NCBI GenBank assembly: GCA_002295885.1 | Contig: DBGM01000022.1 | Coordinates: 1-11,969 of the forward strand | Source: Phycisphaerales bacterium UBA854 | GTDB lineage: Bacteria > Planctomycetota > Phycisphaerae > Phycisphaerales > SM1A02 | Direction of reading: 5' to 3' | DNA length: 11,969 nucleotides | Part shown: piece by piece, positions 11,277-11,969 of the stretch | Layout of the letters: every line of letters starts with the position of its first letter | Numbering within the stretch: the first letter of the stretch is position 1 | Position numbers and translations under genes: made by a program | The notes under the pieces: model-generated | Seen by the model: the letters and a program-made list of their open reading frames with translations, nothing else | Database searches by the model: none | What the model was told of the DNA's origin: nothing

Positions 11277-11969
11277 TCAGGATCCCGTGGCGGCCGACAG
11301 ATCGGCCGTGCTCATTCCACTCTGGCTCGTACCGCTCTTGAGAATCCGCCCCATGGCGGTGTTCCTTGCGTGATTCAGTTCCTGGCCGTTGAGTCCACTG
11401 GCCTTCAGCGTCGTGTAGACGGTGCGGAGTCCGTTGACGAATTCACGGGCCTGGGTGTTTCCGGAGGAGTCCAGCCAGGTCCGGAAGCCGTCGCCGGTCG
11501 CGTCGCTGCCGGCGGAATCGCGGTAGCTTGTCCACGCCTGCTGGATCGAATCCGACATGGCGGTGGTCTGATTCTGCTCGAGGATCGTCGTGGCGTCTCC
11601 GGGCTGCCGCACGAGGACGTTCTGGTACTCCTGCAGGGCCTGATCGGTGACCTTGGTGCTGATGCGGGCCTGCTTCACGCGGATGTTTCCGGTATCCGGA
11701 TTCACGTTGATGGCGTTGGCCGTGTAGTCCGAGACCACGCGGGATCGGCTCAGGGAGCCACGCAACTCGCTGTCGGAGTTGGCGGGCCCTTCGACTTCGA
11801 TACCGATGTCTCCGAGATCCGTCAGCAGAATCGATCCGTCGGTGTCGGCGTCAGAAAAGATCAGGAGATCGACCGGTGGTTCGGCGATCTGCGAGCCCTC
11901 CGCGATGGCCAGGGAGGGATCATCGGGATTCGGCGCAGGGGGTGCGGGCGGGACCGGAGGATTGGGCGG
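11277..11969 (-). CDS. Unrecognised protein with proline-rich region, C-terminal part
   Basis: The frame is open from its TGA at 11279-11277 to the right edge, giving 230 residues without a start; the N-terminus is outside. The visible part begins with a Pro/Ala/Asn stretch (PPNPPVPPAPPAPNPDDPSL), probably a flexible linker of the kind found in exported or surface proteins. Next comes an acidic segment (VDLLIFSDADTDGSILLTDL), then a likely beta-rich part with VNPDTGNIRVKQARIS, and a helical Gln/Thr/Ser-rich C-terminal part (about 105-215). Few Cys and no membrane segment are seen. The C-terminal part could form a coiled or helical bundle. No family recognised. A phage or virion-associated protein is not excluded, but nothing else here points to a phage. 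Confidence 0.78.
   Translation of the reverse strand, partial: PPNPPVPPAPPAPNPDDPSLAIAEGSQIAEPPVDLLIFSDADTDGSILLTDLGDIGIEVEGPANSDSELRGSLSRSRVVSDYTANAINVNPDTGNIRVKQARISTKVTDQALQEYQNVLVRQPGDATTILEQNQTTAMSDSIQQAWTSYRDSAGSDATGDGFRTWLDSSGNTQAREFVNGLRTVYTTLKASGLNGQELNHARNTAMGRILKSGTSQSGMSTADLSAATGS

Overview
The window comes from a GC-rich bacterial chromosome with tightly packed genes. The combination points to a planctomycete, probably of the Phycisphaerae type: several lineage-style lipoproteins without named families, a lysine-rich histone-H1-like protein, a long metazoan-type deoxyribose-phosphate aldolase, a Rex regulator next to metF, and weak use of Shine-Dalgarno sites. This placement is inference from gene content and style; no rRNA or tRNA is present to fix it. 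No mobile element, CRISPR array or prophage gene is visible.

Left part (1-4212). A lysine-rich DNA-binding-like protein with a 15-bp coding repeat runs off the left edge. A 467-bp non-coding stretch separates it from an M16-family peptidase homologue that has lost its zinc-binding motif but keeps the Arg/Tyr pair of the partner subunit. A conserved-looking 88-aa protein follows. On the other strand a FlgM-type anti-sigma factor precedes a small lipoprotein. Diverging from flgM is a second lipoprotein with two similar SPOR-like halves, behind a consensus TTGACA promoter.

Middle part (4221-7852, minus strand). This is a compact operon read deoC, aldehyde dehydrogenase, small membrane protein, truncated ALDH-like protein, with junctions of 17 nt, 1 nt and a 4-nt ATGA overlap. 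DeoC splits deoxyribose 5-phosphate into glyceraldehyde 3-phosphate and acetaldehyde, and the full-length ALDH (catalytic Cys, Glu, Lys and Asn all present) could oxidise the acetaldehyde. The last gene keeps an ALDH-type N-terminal fold but ends before the catalytic Cys and has lost the key NAD and catalytic residues. The pair looks like a split version of the two-domain ALDH16 layout and is the most unusual system in the window.

Right part (7886-11969). Three small exported or membrane-anchored proteins (75, 106 and 108 aa) form a minus-strand cluster, the last two apparently paralogous. metF and rex diverge from a 73-bp region whose two start regions are near-mirror copies. yggS (PLP homeostasis) follows rex with its own promoter, then meets a proline-rich, unrecognised protein that enters from the right edge.

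Across the window most transcription-unit heads carry a -10-like hexamer within the consensus GTAYNNT. In six genes it ends only 6-9 nt before the start codon, implying leaderless or nearly leaderless mRNAs. Other heads have a longer leader and a Shine-Dalgarno site.
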